Source: UBA4582 sp047630175
Lineage (GTDB): Bacteria > Pseudomonadota > Gammaproteobacteria > Pseudomonadales > Azotimanducaceae
Reading direction: 5' to 3'
NCBI GenBank assembly: GCA_047630175.1
Contig: JBLHVI010000002.1
Span: 1-64,000, forward strand
Length of the DNA stretch: 64,000 bases
Position 1 is the first letter of the stretch, and each line of letters starts with the position of its first letter. The position numbers and the translations under genes were made by a program. Below, piece after piece: positions 9,039-17,127 of this stretch. Below the pieces are notes generated by a model. That model was not told where the DNA came from. It worked only from the letters and a program-made list of their open reading frames with translations, and searched no databases.

Positions 9039-10586
9039 CTAGGGCAAAACAACTTCGATCAGCTGTGGACCATGGGTCAGCATCGCTGCCGCGTAGGTCT
9101 CGTTAAATGCCTCAATGGTCTCCACGCGGGTCGCCTTGACCCCCATACCCTCAGAGAGCTGCACGAAATTCAGATCTGGATTACCGATATCGAGCATATC
9201 CAGCGTCTTTTTGGTCATCGACTGTGCACCTACCCGCGCGAGTTCGATCTGCAAGATTTGGTACTTTCGGTTAGCGAAAATAATGACACAAACATCAAGG
9301 TTCTCACGCGCCATGGTCCACAAAGATTGAATGGTATACATCGCACCGCCGTCACCGTGTATACACACAACTTTACGATCAGGACATGCCACGGCAGCCC
9401 CAATGGCGGTTGGCAAGCCAAACCCAATAGAACCACCTGTTAATGCCAGCCAATCGTGCGGCTCGCTTTGGGCAGCGCTTGGGTAACAACCACCACCCGC
9501 GGTGGCGCCCTCATCAACCACAATCGCCTGGGTCGGCAAGTAATGCGCAAAACTCATCGCCACCGTACGCGAAGATAACTCATCAGCACCCTTGGCCGAC
9601 TTATTCAGCGGCGTTTTGATGGGCGTAAGCCCCTCGGCTCCAACCGCCAACGCAAGACGTGACAAGGCGTCCTCAGCGTCCTGACTAACATCCGCCAGCG
9701 TATGCAACACGCTACCTGGTCCGTAGTACTCGCTGGGTTTTTCGGGATAGGCAAAAAATGCAACCGGCGCCTTCGTACCGACCATGATCAGTTGGCTAAC
9801 GTCTTTTATTTGCTCAACACCCTGCTCGGCGAAATACGCTAACCGGTCAATTTCGCAACGCCCTTCACCCCGAGGCATACGCGTGAAAAAAGTATCGCAG
9901 TAAACACGGGCACCCGTCTTTTGAGAAATCTGGTTTACCAATTCGAGGCATCGTTCTGTCAGCGCCAAATTGCCGACCAAAAGCATGGTCACAGCGCCGT
10001 TCGTTAATAGCGCTGCAGCTTGACCTACCGCTGCTTCAGACACGGAACCAGCAGGTGGTGCAGTTTTGAGCGGCAATGGCGCAACAGACTCATTCCACGC
10101 ACAATCAGCGGGAACGATGAGCGTTGAAATTCTACCCTGTCCTGTACTGGCTTCTACCACGGCATCAACCGCATCCCCGGGCAAGTTCTCAGCAGACTCT
10201 GTGGTCCTCACCCAGTCAGACACAGGCTGCGCCAAACCGATGATGTCTGACGTTAGGGGCGCATCATACTTTTTATGGTAGGTCGCATGGTCACCAATAA
10301 GATTCACAACGGGCGAGTTGGCCTTCTTCGCATTGTGCAGGTTGGCCGAACCGTTGGACAACCCAGGTCCCAAATGCAGCAAAGTACAGGCCGGCTTTCC
10401 CGCCATGCGCCCGTAACCATCCGCCGCACCGGTACACACGCCTTCAAACAGACCAAGAATAGAGCGCATGCCATTAGTCTTGCCGATGGCCGCTACCATG
10501 TGCATCTCGGAAGTCCCTGGGTTGGTAAAACAAACATCAACACCGTTATTGATCAACGTTTCTACTAAGCTCTCAGCTCCATTCAT
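9039..10586 (-). CDS. Thiamine-diphosphate enzyme, acetolactate synthase large-subunit-like
   Basis: 515 residues from the ATG at 10586, which has AAGGAG ten bases upstream; the longer frame to 10616 starts before that site and is rejected. N-terminal pyrimidine-binding domain with the GLFEGVCTGAADGYGRM motif containing the catalytic Glu. A central domain follows, then a C-terminal pyrophosphate-binding domain with GDGGAMYTIQSLW as the Mg/TPP-binding GDG motif. This is the fold of acetolactate synthase, benzoylformate decarboxylase and related enzymes. No small regulatory subunit (ilvN/ilvH) is next to it, and the sequence starts directly with the catalytic domain. It is therefore probably not the biosynthetic IlvB but a catabolic or unassigned decarboxylase/ligase. 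The upstream region carries three 11-bp direct repeats. Confidence 0.85.
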   Translation of the reverse strand: MNGAESLVETLINNGVDVCFTNPGTSEMHMVAAIGKTNGMRSILGLFEGVCTGAADGYGRMAGKPACTLLHLGPGLSNGSANLHNAKKANSPVVNLIGDHATYHKKYDAPLTSDIIGLAQPVSDWVRTTESAENLPGDAVDAVVEASTGQGRISTLIVPADCAWNESVAPLPLKTAPPAGSVSEAAVGQAAALLTNGAVTMLLVGNLALTERCLELVNQISQKTGARVYCDTFFTRMPRGEGRCEIDRLAYFAEQGVEQIKDVSQLIMVGTKAPVAFFAYPEKPSEYYGPGSVLHTLADVSQDAEDALSRLALAVGAEGLTPIKTPLNKSAKGADELSSRTVAMSFAHYLPTQAIVVDEGATAGGGCYPSAAQSEPHDWLALTGGSIGFGLPTAIGAAVACPDRKVVCIHGDGGAMYTIQSLWTMARENLDVCVIIFANRKYQILQIELARVGAQSMTKKTLDMLDIGNPDLNFVQLSEGMGVKATRVETIEAFNETYAAAMLTHGPQLIEVVLP

Positions 10587-10644
10587 AGGATGTACTCTCC
10601 TTGAAAACAAAAACACCGAGTATAGCGCAACGCGCCTCCTTGTT

Positions 10645-10677
10645 TCATAGATGTGTCATAGATGGCTCATAGATGTC
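10645..10677. repeat. Three 11-bp direct repeats upstream of the TPP-enzyme gene
   Basis: TCATAGATGTG, TCATAGATGGC and TCATAGATGTC occur head to tail at 10645, 10656 and 10667. The spacing is one helical turn, and the array lies 59-91 bp upstream of the TPP-enzyme start on the opposite strand. This geometry suits cooperative binding of a regulator, though a simple tandem duplication is possible. The rest of the 10587-10933 spacer contains no recognisable gene. Confidence 0.6.
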
Positions 10678-10828
10678 TCGCAGAATCGCAGAGCGCGCGG
10701 ATCAACTGGTGAAATTCACCATATTTCAGCCTGTTGGCTTACCTAACAATACAGCGCCACTCCGGGGAAACGCCCTGTCAGCTTTATTAAGTGTATATAT
10801 ATCAATGTGATAATAGCTTTTGTCGACG

Positions 10829-10845
10829 TTGGCACGATTCATGTA
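10829..10845 (+). promoter_or_regulatory. Weak sigma-54-like promoter candidate for the psp locus
   Basis: TTGGCACG matches the -24 element of sigma-54 promoters fully, but the -12 part reads ATGTA instead of TTGCA, with the essential GC changed to GT. Psp operons in enterobacteria are sigma-54/PspF dependent, so the location is suggestive. No pspF is visible in the window, and the imperfect -12 box keeps this tentative. Confidence 0.2.
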
Positions 10846-10933
10846 TTGCCTTACTCCAATCAACAGCACGTTGTCGATGCAACACAGACATTGAACCCAA
10901 CTGCACGTCATATCGATAAAGAGAAGGTACAAA

Positions 10934-11161
10934 ATGCAGACGAGTCCTCATATCAATCGGTCAACACAGTACTTATTAACTGTCGTCGCCATACTCGCTG
11001 TTGGCGTCGTCGCGAGTATCTTGATTGAAATCAGCCCAATCCATCGGCATACCGCCGACACAAAACAACATGGGTTTTGCATGCCGATGATTGACGATTT
11101 TTGCCCAGGCCAGCCAGTCGCCCGAAACGTCAAAAAACAACGCACGCTAGCCTTCATGTAA
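10934..11161 (+). CDS. Small membrane protein preceding pspA
   Basis: 75 residues. The ATG is preceded by GAGAAGG with a spacing of about seven bases. After a short hydrophilic N-terminus there is one clear transmembrane segment (about residues 12-30, YLLTVVAILAVGVVASILI). A soluble tail follows with two cysteines in the block CMPMIDDFC and a basic end. It ends 34 bp upstream of pspA on the same strand, so co-transcription is likely. It is not similar enough to PspB to use that name. The family is not recognised; the ribosome site, TM segment and position argue for a real gene. Confidence 0.55.
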   Translation: MQTSPHINRSTQYLLTVVAILAVGVVASILIEISPIHRHTADTKQHGFCMPMIDDFCPGQPVARNVKKQRTLAFM

Positions 11162-11195
11162 ATCGAACCGCTTTTATCCAAAATGGAGATCCACC

Positions 11196-11897
11196 ATGAG
11201 CTTGTTAAACCGAATGTCAGACATCGTTAACGCCAACATGAACGCCATGCTGGAAAAAGCTGAAGACCCTGAAAAGATGATTCGCCTCATCACTCAAGAA
11301 ATGCAGGACACCTTGGTTGAGGTGCGAGCGACCACGGTACGCCATTTGGCCGACAAAAAAGCCATCAACCAACAAATCGACACACTGCGAGCTACGTCTA
11401 ACGACTGGGAGACTCGGGCCAATCTGGCCATCGAACGTGACCGCGATGACCTAGCCAAAGCAGCGCTCGCAGAACGACGCAGTGCGGAAACAGCGATTGC
11501 GCAGCTGGCGGCTGAACTTACCACCCTAGACACCAGTCTCAGCAACCTGACGGACGACACCCAGAGACTGGAAGACAAACTGCAGCAGGCGCGCAGCCGG
11601 CAAAAAGCCGTTATCTTGCGTGGCGCAACCGCCAAGTCACGCATGCAAGTCAAGCGTCAACTCCACAGCCCGCGGCACGATGACACGCTGCTTAAGTTCG
11701 AGGCCTACGAGCGCCGACTCGATGATATGGAAGGCCAGCTGGAAGCCTGGGAACTCGGAGAAAGCACACAACGCCAAAGCCTACATAACGAGATCAATGG
11801 CCTGCACGCTGACGCCCTGCTAGAGGCAGAGCTTGCCGCGTTGAAGGCAAAGCAGCCCGGCGCTGAGTCTGCACGCTCGATCCCATCTAGCACCTAG
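11196..11897 (+). CDS. pspA: Phage shock protein A
   Basis: 233 residues, almost wholly alpha-helical coiled coil, typical of the PspA/IM30 (ESCRT-III-like) family. It begins MSLLNRMSDIVNANMNAMLEKAEDPEKMI, as in canonical PspA. In enterobacteria it binds damaged inner membrane to limit proton leakage and holds the activator PspF inactive. A GGAG ribosome site lies about eight bases before the ATG. The last 15 residues are Ser/Ala-rich and poorly conserved. pspC follows 12 bp downstream; pspB and pspF are not adjacent. Confidence 0.95.
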   Translation: MSLLNRMSDIVNANMNAMLEKAEDPEKMIRLITQEMQDTLVEVRATTVRHLADKKAINQQIDTLRATSNDWETRANLAIERDRDDLAKAALAERRSAETAIAQLAAELTTLDTSLSNLTDDTQRLEDKLQQARSRQKAVILRGATAKSRMQVKRQLHSPRHDDTLLKFEAYERRLDDMEGQLEAWELGESTQRQSLHNEINGLHADALLEAELAALKAKQPGAESARSIPSST

Positions 11898-11909
11898 TGG
11901 TAAATTCTT

Positions 11910-12152
11910 ATGCGCAGATACCGTTACACCGATCGATACAGCAACAGTCGTTACAACCACTTACGCCAGCCACAACTGCAGCTAGACCCACGCCATGGCA
12001 AGGTCGGCGGCGTCTGTGCAGGAATCGCACGCTATTTAGGCGTCCAGCGCGTGTTTGTTCGCATCGCTGCTGTCGTTGCGTTGTTGTGCATAACCACACC
12101 CACGCTCGTAGCCTACACCGTGAGTTACCTACTCCTGGATAAAGACCGCTAA
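11910..12152 (+). CDS. pspC: PspC-domain stress-response membrane protein
   Basis: 80 residues: a basic Tyr/Arg/Asn-rich N-terminus of about 28 residues, then the PspC domain (GKVGGVCAGIARYLGVQ) with one hydrophobic segment (about 50-74). PspC is an inner-membrane partner that recruits PspA under envelope stress. The gene is 12 bp after pspA, consistent with one operon. It is shorter than the E. coli protein (about 119 aa), lacking the C-terminal cytoplasmic tail, but common in non-enteric genomes. Confidence 0.88.
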   Translation: MRRYRYTDRYSNSRYNHLRQPQLQLDPRHGKVGGVCAGIARYLGVQRVFVRIAAVVALLCITTPTLVAYTVSYLLLDKDR

Positions 12153-12238
12153 GCGCCAAGTTTCTCTGCCGCCTGCTAGGGTCTGGTGTTGTGTGCGTTC
12201 TTACAGGCACAATAGGAGCACTAACGCGGGGCTGACTT

Positions 12239-13768
12239 ATGCATGATCTCATTGTTATTGGCGCAGGCAGCAGTGGCTCGGTCATTGCTGCACGCGCTTC
12301 TGAAAACCCGAATCTGCAAGTCCTGCTGGTAGAAGCTGGTCCAGACTACGAACACCTAGAAGATACCCCAGCGGACCTTATTAACAGTCACAACAACTCT
12401 TATAAAGCGCATGACTGGGGCCTGAATTACGCGCCAACGAAGCACCGCAAATCACCTTTCCCTCGCGGCCGTGTCGTCGGCGGCTCCAGCGCCGTGAATA
12501 CCTGCATCGCCCTGCGTGGGCTGCCTGAGGATTACGACGAGTGGGCAGCCATGGGGAATGATCAATGGCGTTGGCAACAGGTGCTACCAGCCTTTAATCG
12601 GCTCGAGCGTGATCTGGACTATGGTCACGCCGACCATCATGGTGATGCGGGTCCCATTACCATCCGCCGTTATCCCCATAACGAGCTACTTCCCCAACAC
12701 CAGGCTTTTTTAGCGTCTGCGGATGCATTGGGCTATCCCCGTTGCGATGATGCTAACGACCCCTATGGTGCCGGTGCCGGGCCCCAGCCGATGAACAAAC
12801 AAGGACTTCTGCGGGTGTCCACTGCCGTCAGCTATCTGGCTGCCGCGCGACTGCGTTCCAACTTGTCGATTAAGGCCAATACGCATGTACGTCGCTTAAT
12901 CGTCAAAGGACGGCGCTGCGTAGGTGTCGAGGTTCAGAACGCCGCCGGAAGTATCGAGCAGCTGCTGGCAAAAACCGTCGTACTAAGCGCCGGCGCCATC
13001 ATGTCACCGGCGATTTTAATGCGTTCGGGCCTTGGCCCCGCCCAGCAACTCAATGCACTAGGCATTGATGTAGTGCAAGACATTGCTGCTGTCGGCCAGA
13101 ACCTCAGCGACCACCCTGCCCTGTCAGTCGTGGCCAACGTCAAGCAGGGCAGTTTAATCGATACAGACTCACCTATTATCCAAACGATTCTGCGCTATAC
13201 CTGCGCTGGTTCTGATAAGCGTAACGATCTTCAAATCGAACAACTTAGCTTTGTCGGCGGCCCCAAAGATCCACCCCGATTTGGCATCGCTGGCGTGGTC
13301 GAATATCAATACGGTCGAGGTGAAGTGAGACTCGCGTCAGCCGACCCCTTAGTCAACCCTATTATTGACAACCGTTTTTGTGAAGATGACCGCGATGCCC
13401 AGCGACTGGTGACCTGCCTGCAGGATATTCTGAGGTTCACCGAAACCGGTCCTCTGGCCAATATGATCGAGGACGTCGTGTTCCCCGATCCAGCGCGGGG
13501 CCACGATGCTGCAAGCTTAGATAATCTGGTACGCAAATTTTCTGCCAGCGGTTACCATCCTTGCGGCACCGTAAAGATGGGCCCAAAAGATGATATCAAT
13601 GCAGTGGTCGACCAATACGGCCGCTGCCATTACCTCGACAACTTGGTAATTGCTGATGCATCGATCATGCCTTTTGTACCACGCGCCAACACCAACCTGA
13701 CCTGCATTATGATCGGCGAGCGAGTCGGCGAATGGCTACGTCAGTCACCTGCCACCTATGGGATATAA
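12239..13768 (+). CDS. GMC-family FAD oxidoreductase (choline/alcohol dehydrogenase-like)
   Basis: 509 residues. N-terminal FAD dinucleotide-binding motif IGAGSSGSVIAAR. GMC signature 1 lies around FPRGRVVGGSSAVN and signature 2 around GAIMSPAILMRSGLG. The catalytic His sits in GYHPCGTVKMG (about residue 436), with the distal Asn/His region in PRANTNLT near the end. Such enzymes oxidise primary alcohols to aldehydes using bound FAD; the substrate cannot be read from the sequence. BetA is a homologue, but no betaine genes are nearby. It is 12 bp upstream of a D-aminoacylase-like gene, so the two probably form an operon. No signal peptide is seen. Confidence 0.9.
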   Translation: MHDLIVIGAGSSGSVIAARASENPNLQVLLVEAGPDYEHLEDTPADLINSHNNSYKAHDWGLNYAPTKHRKSPFPRGRVVGGSSAVNTCIALRGLPEDYDEWAAMGNDQWRWQQVLPAFNRLERDLDYGHADHHGDAGPITIRRYPHNELLPQHQAFLASADALGYPRCDDANDPYGAGAGPQPMNKQGLLRVSTAVSYLAAARLRSNLSIKANTHVRRLIVKGRRCVGVEVQNAAGSIEQLLAKTVVLSAGAIMSPAILMRSGLGPAQQLNALGIDVVQDIAAVGQNLSDHPALSVVANVKQGSLIDTDSPIIQTILRYTCAGSDKRNDLQIEQLSFVGGPKDPPRFGIAGVVEYQYGRGEVRLASADPLVNPIIDNRFCEDDRDAQRLVTCLQDILRFTETGPLANMIEDVVFPDPARGHDAASLDNLVRKFSASGYHPCGTVKMGPKDDINAVVDQYGRCHYLDNLVIADASIMPFVPRANTNLTCIMIGERVGEWLRQSPATYGI

Positions 13769-13780
13769 GGAAACGACACT

Positions 13781-15271
13781 ATGACTGATATCAGCATCAG
13801 GAACGTCAAAGTGCTAGACGGCACGGGCAACCCCGCCTTTGACGCCGACATAGAAATTAGTGACGGCCGTATCAAAACAGTGGGCAGTGCCGGCGCCGCC
13901 ACGCTCGAAATTGATGGCCAAGGCGCACATATCGCGCCGGGCTTTATTGACACGCACTCGCACGACGACGGCGCTTTCTTTCGTCACCCAGGCATGGCTT
14001 TTAAGCTCGCTCAGGGTGTGACCACCGTTGTCGCCGGTAACTGCGGCTTCAGCGCTATACCCGCAGACCCCAGCATCGACTCGGCCCGCGCGAGTGGTGG
14101 GATTTTGGCGGGTATTGAAGCGGGCTTTACTGATCTGGAGGGTTATTTTGCCGCGGTGTTAGACAAAGGACCGGCCATCAACAACATGATGTTGGTGGGC
14201 CACAATACCGTACGCGCTATGGTCATGGGCAATGAGAAACGCGCCCCCAATGCAGCTGAACTGCAGCAAATGTATGGCCTCGTTGAGCAAGCCATTACGC
14301 AAGGTGCCTGCGGTTTTTCTACCGGACTCATTTATACCCCCGGCAAGTGGAGCCAGACCGAGGAGATTATCACCTTGGCTAAGGCTGCAAAAGCCACTGA
14401 CGCCCTGTATACCACGCACATGCGCAATGAAAGCAACCGCCTACTTGAAGCGGTGGACGAAACGCTGGCTATTGGCATTGAAAGTGATGTCCACGTGCAC
14501 ATATCTCACCATAAGGCCGCCGGCAAACCCAACTGGGGTCTGGTCACGCAATCACTGCAAAAAATTGATGCGGCGTTGGGTCGCGGGCAGCGGGTCACCC
14601 TCGATGTTTACCCGTACACGGCAGGCAGCGGTCGCATGATTGAATATTTCAATCTTGATAATATCAATCGTGATTTTGCCGAGGTCGTGCGCATTGCTGG
14701 ATGCCCCGCTTTTCGACAATACGAAGGACGCATGCTGATAGATATTGCGCGGGATGAGGCAGTGGATATCACGGACCTTGTGCGAACTATCCTGACAGCG
14801 CCGAAGGGCGATCGCACTATTTGTATTCACTTCACGCTGGATGAAGCCGACGTTGCTACTAACCTTCGGCATGCCGATATGATGGTAGGCTCTGACGGCA
14901 TACCCGATCTGCGCGGCCGGCCTCATCCGCGTTTGTTCGGCACCTTTCCTCGCGTGTTGGGCAAGTACGTAAGGCAAGACAAGGTGCTGTCGTTACCCGA
15001 GGCCGTCAGGCGCATGACATCCCTGTCAGCGCAAACTTTCGGACTGGTAGACCGCGGCAAAATTGAACCCGGCTACTGGGCCGACCTTGTGTTGTTCAAC
15101 CCAGAAACGGTGATTGACACAGCCACGTATGATGAACCTCAGCAGGAACCGCTGGGCATCCATACGGTCATCGTGAATGGCAAGCTGGCTCTGCAAAACG
15201 GTCAGCATCACAACGCGGGTAGCGGCAAAATGTTGCGCTATCGGCGGAACGCTTACGGCGAATCCAGCTAA
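13781..15271 (+). CDS. N-acyl-D-amino-acid deacylase family amidohydrolase
   Basis: 496 residues. The ATG has AAGGA nine bases upstream. The N-terminus has the composite amidohydrolase start (ISIRNVKVLDGTG, with an ISDGRI strand) and the metal-binding motif GFIDTHSHDDG. The GNCGFS cysteine follows; in D-aminoacylases it is part of the zinc site. His residues in YTTHMRNES and HISHHKAAG, and Asp in VGSDGIPD, complete the active site. It would hydrolyse N-acyl-D-amino acids or related amides such as dihydropyrimidine-like rings, in the cytoplasm. It follows the GMC oxidoreductase closely and converges on another amidohydrolase. Substrate uncertain. Confidence 0.9.
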   Translation: MTDISIRNVKVLDGTGNPAFDADIEISDGRIKTVGSAGAATLEIDGQGAHIAPGFIDTHSHDDGAFFRHPGMAFKLAQGVTTVVAGNCGFSAIPADPSIDSARASGGILAGIEAGFTDLEGYFAAVLDKGPAINNMMLVGHNTVRAMVMGNEKRAPNAAELQQMYGLVEQAITQGACGFSTGLIYTPGKWSQTEEIITLAKAAKATDALYTTHMRNESNRLLEAVDETLAIGIESDVHVHISHHKAAGKPNWGLVTQSLQKIDAALGRGQRVTLDVYPYTAGSGRMIEYFNLDNINRDFAEVVRIAGCPAFRQYEGRMLIDIARDEAVDITDLVRTILTAPKGDRTICIHFTLDEADVATNLRHADMMVGSDGIPDLRGRPHPRLFGTFPRVLGKYVRQDKVLSLPEAVRRMTSLSAQTFGLVDRGKIEPGYWADLVLFNPETVIDTATYDEPQQEPLGIHTVIVNGKLALQNGQHHNAGSGKMLRYRRNAYGESS

Positions 15272-15312
15272 CCCTTCACGCTGCTAGCGCACATCTGCGA
15301 GCGCACGTCTAT

Positions 15313-17127
15313 TTATGATTCGGTAGCGGCATATACCTGCCGCCCACCCATCCAGGTCTGCAGCACTTTGATCTGGCTAATGGTATCCGGATCTACCTCA
15401 CGGGGGTCTTCGTCTAACAGAATAAAGTCAGCGAACTTGCCCGCTTCAAGACTACCCACCTCATGGTCTGAATGGCATTGCCACGCCGCATCACGGGTCA
15501 TGGCTCGCAGCGCCATATCAACGGAGATACATTCCTGCGCCGCCAGCACCGTATCGGGCTCTTTCCACAACTTGCGCGTCACGGCATTTTGTATACAGCG
15601 CAACGGGCCCATTTCAGTCACAGGCTCGTCAGAGTGTAAGGTCCAACGAATGCCCGCATCTTCGCAAGCACGCGTTCGGTCCAGCAGATTCACCTTAACC
15701 TCACCAAAGATTGTGTCGCGCATAGCCTGGCCCCAGTAGTGCACATGTCCAATAAGAAAGCTTGGCGACAGGTTCATTTTCTTGATGCGGGCTATTTGCT
15801 CATCATGCAGGATAGAGCAATGTTCAATGCGGCAAGGCGTATTCGTCATCAACCCCTTATTCCAAGCAGCCTCATACGCATCTAACGTGTTGTCGATAGC
15901 CTGGTCACCGTTGGCATGAATCACCAGCGCCCAGCCACGCCGGAGGCGCTCTTCAACCATGTCGATCAAATCCTGCGGCGCGACATACGCGACGCCCTTA
16001 TGCTCTGAATGCAAATAAGGCTCACGCTGTAAGCCGCTAAACCCCTGATTGGATCCATCAGATACAATCTTCCAACCCACAGCACGCACCATATCGTCAC
16101 CATCGCCACACTGCAGGCCCAACTCATCAAAGCGCGCCTGCAACATATAACTGGGCGAATAGCGCAGCCGCGCCGTCATCTGCCCCGACGCGGCCAGCGC
16201 GTGATACAACGCAACCTCACTAACACCGCGACTCATACCCGTGGCCTGATCGCAGAACGTGGTTACGCCGAGCGTATTCGCCCGGGCACAAACATCGAGG
16301 CACGCATCCGCAAGATCATAGCTATTCTGCGCCGGGTTGTGACGCGCAACGGCGCCCATAACCTTGCTGCCCTGCAGCTCACCGTTGAGTTCACCGTCTT
16401 CATCACGACCGTAGGCCGAGGTACTATCATCACTTGAGTCACGATCAATACCGGCCACTTCAAACGCCTTGCTGTTGCAGTACGCAAAGTGTAGGGAAGC
16501 GTTATAGACATAGATTGGATGGGTCGTAGAGGCACTATCGAGCATGGCACGCGTCAACGTATCGGCGCCCTCCTGTAAAGACGGATCGAACTGGCGCGCC
16601 ATGACCCATTCGCCAGGTGCCGCAGCGTCAGCCAGTACCTTGAGCCGAGCGATTGCGCCAGCGACTGTTGGATAACGAAACGGCCCGACATCCTCAAACT
16701 TGCCCAGGGTCGCGACCGGCAGAAAATGGAAATGTGGCTCAATAAACCCTGGCAACAGTAGCTTATCCTGACAATCAATCACCTGCAGGTCTTCATCTGC
16801 ACGTGCCAAAATCTCTGCCCGCGAGCCAACCTGCAGAATTTTGCCATCTTTGATGACCATGGCCTCCGCCGTAGACATCGCATCATCCATCGTCAGGATT
16901 CTCGCATTGATCAATACCACGGTTTGAGCTGACACCGGCACAGGTTCGGGTCGGCCCTGCTGCCAGTAGTTTGCATCACCCAGCTGTGCATTGGTCACTG
17001 CCATGGTCTTTTGCAATGCTGCGAAAACCGGTGAACAGCAGGAGCATGGGGCATGCAGCGGATGTAATGGCTTGGCTGCATTGGCCCAGGTAGAAGTTGT
17101 TGCAAAGGACGAGAATTCTTTGAGCAT
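15313..17127 (-). CDS. YtcJ-like amidohydrolase (amidohydrolase family 3)
   Basis: 604 residues. After an atypical N-terminus of about 60 residues containing the Cys cluster PCSCCSP, the amidohydrolase-3 domain starts at VVLINARILTMDD. It carries the metal motif PGFIEPHFHF, the DGSNQGFSGL segment, HANGDQAIDN, and the C-terminal HSDEPVTEMGPL and KFADFILLDEDP motifs. These zinc-dependent hydrolases act on imide, amide or ester bonds; most have no known substrate. The stop converges with the D-aminoacylase gene, leaving 41 bp between them. No signal peptide is obvious, and the extension is too polar for one. The start has only a weak CAGGTC site. Confidence 0.88.
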   Translation of the reverse strand: MLKEFSSFATTSTWANAAKPLHPLHAPCSCCSPVFAALQKTMAVTNAQLGDANYWQQGRPEPVPVSAQTVVLINARILTMDDAMSTAEAMVIKDGKILQVGSRAEILARADEDLQVIDCQDKLLLPGFIEPHFHFLPVATLGKFEDVGPFRYPTVAGAIARLKVLADAAAPGEWVMARQFDPSLQEGADTLTRAMLDSASTTHPIYVYNASLHFAYCNSKAFEVAGIDRDSSDDSTSAYGRDEDGELNGELQGSKVMGAVARHNPAQNSYDLADACLDVCARANTLGVTTFCDQATGMSRGVSEVALYHALAASGQMTARLRYSPSYMLQARFDELGLQCGDGDDMVRAVGWKIVSDGSNQGFSGLQREPYLHSEHKGVAYVAPQDLIDMVEERLRRGWALVIHANGDQAIDNTLDAYEAAWNKGLMTNTPCRIEHCSILHDEQIARIKKMNLSPSFLIGHVHYWGQAMRDTIFGEVKVNLLDRTRACEDAGIRWTLHSDEPVTEMGPLRCIQNAVTRKLWKEPDTVLAAQECISVDMALRAMTRDAAWQCHSDHEVGSLEAGKFADFILLDEDPREVDPDTISQIKVLQTWMGGRQVYAATES

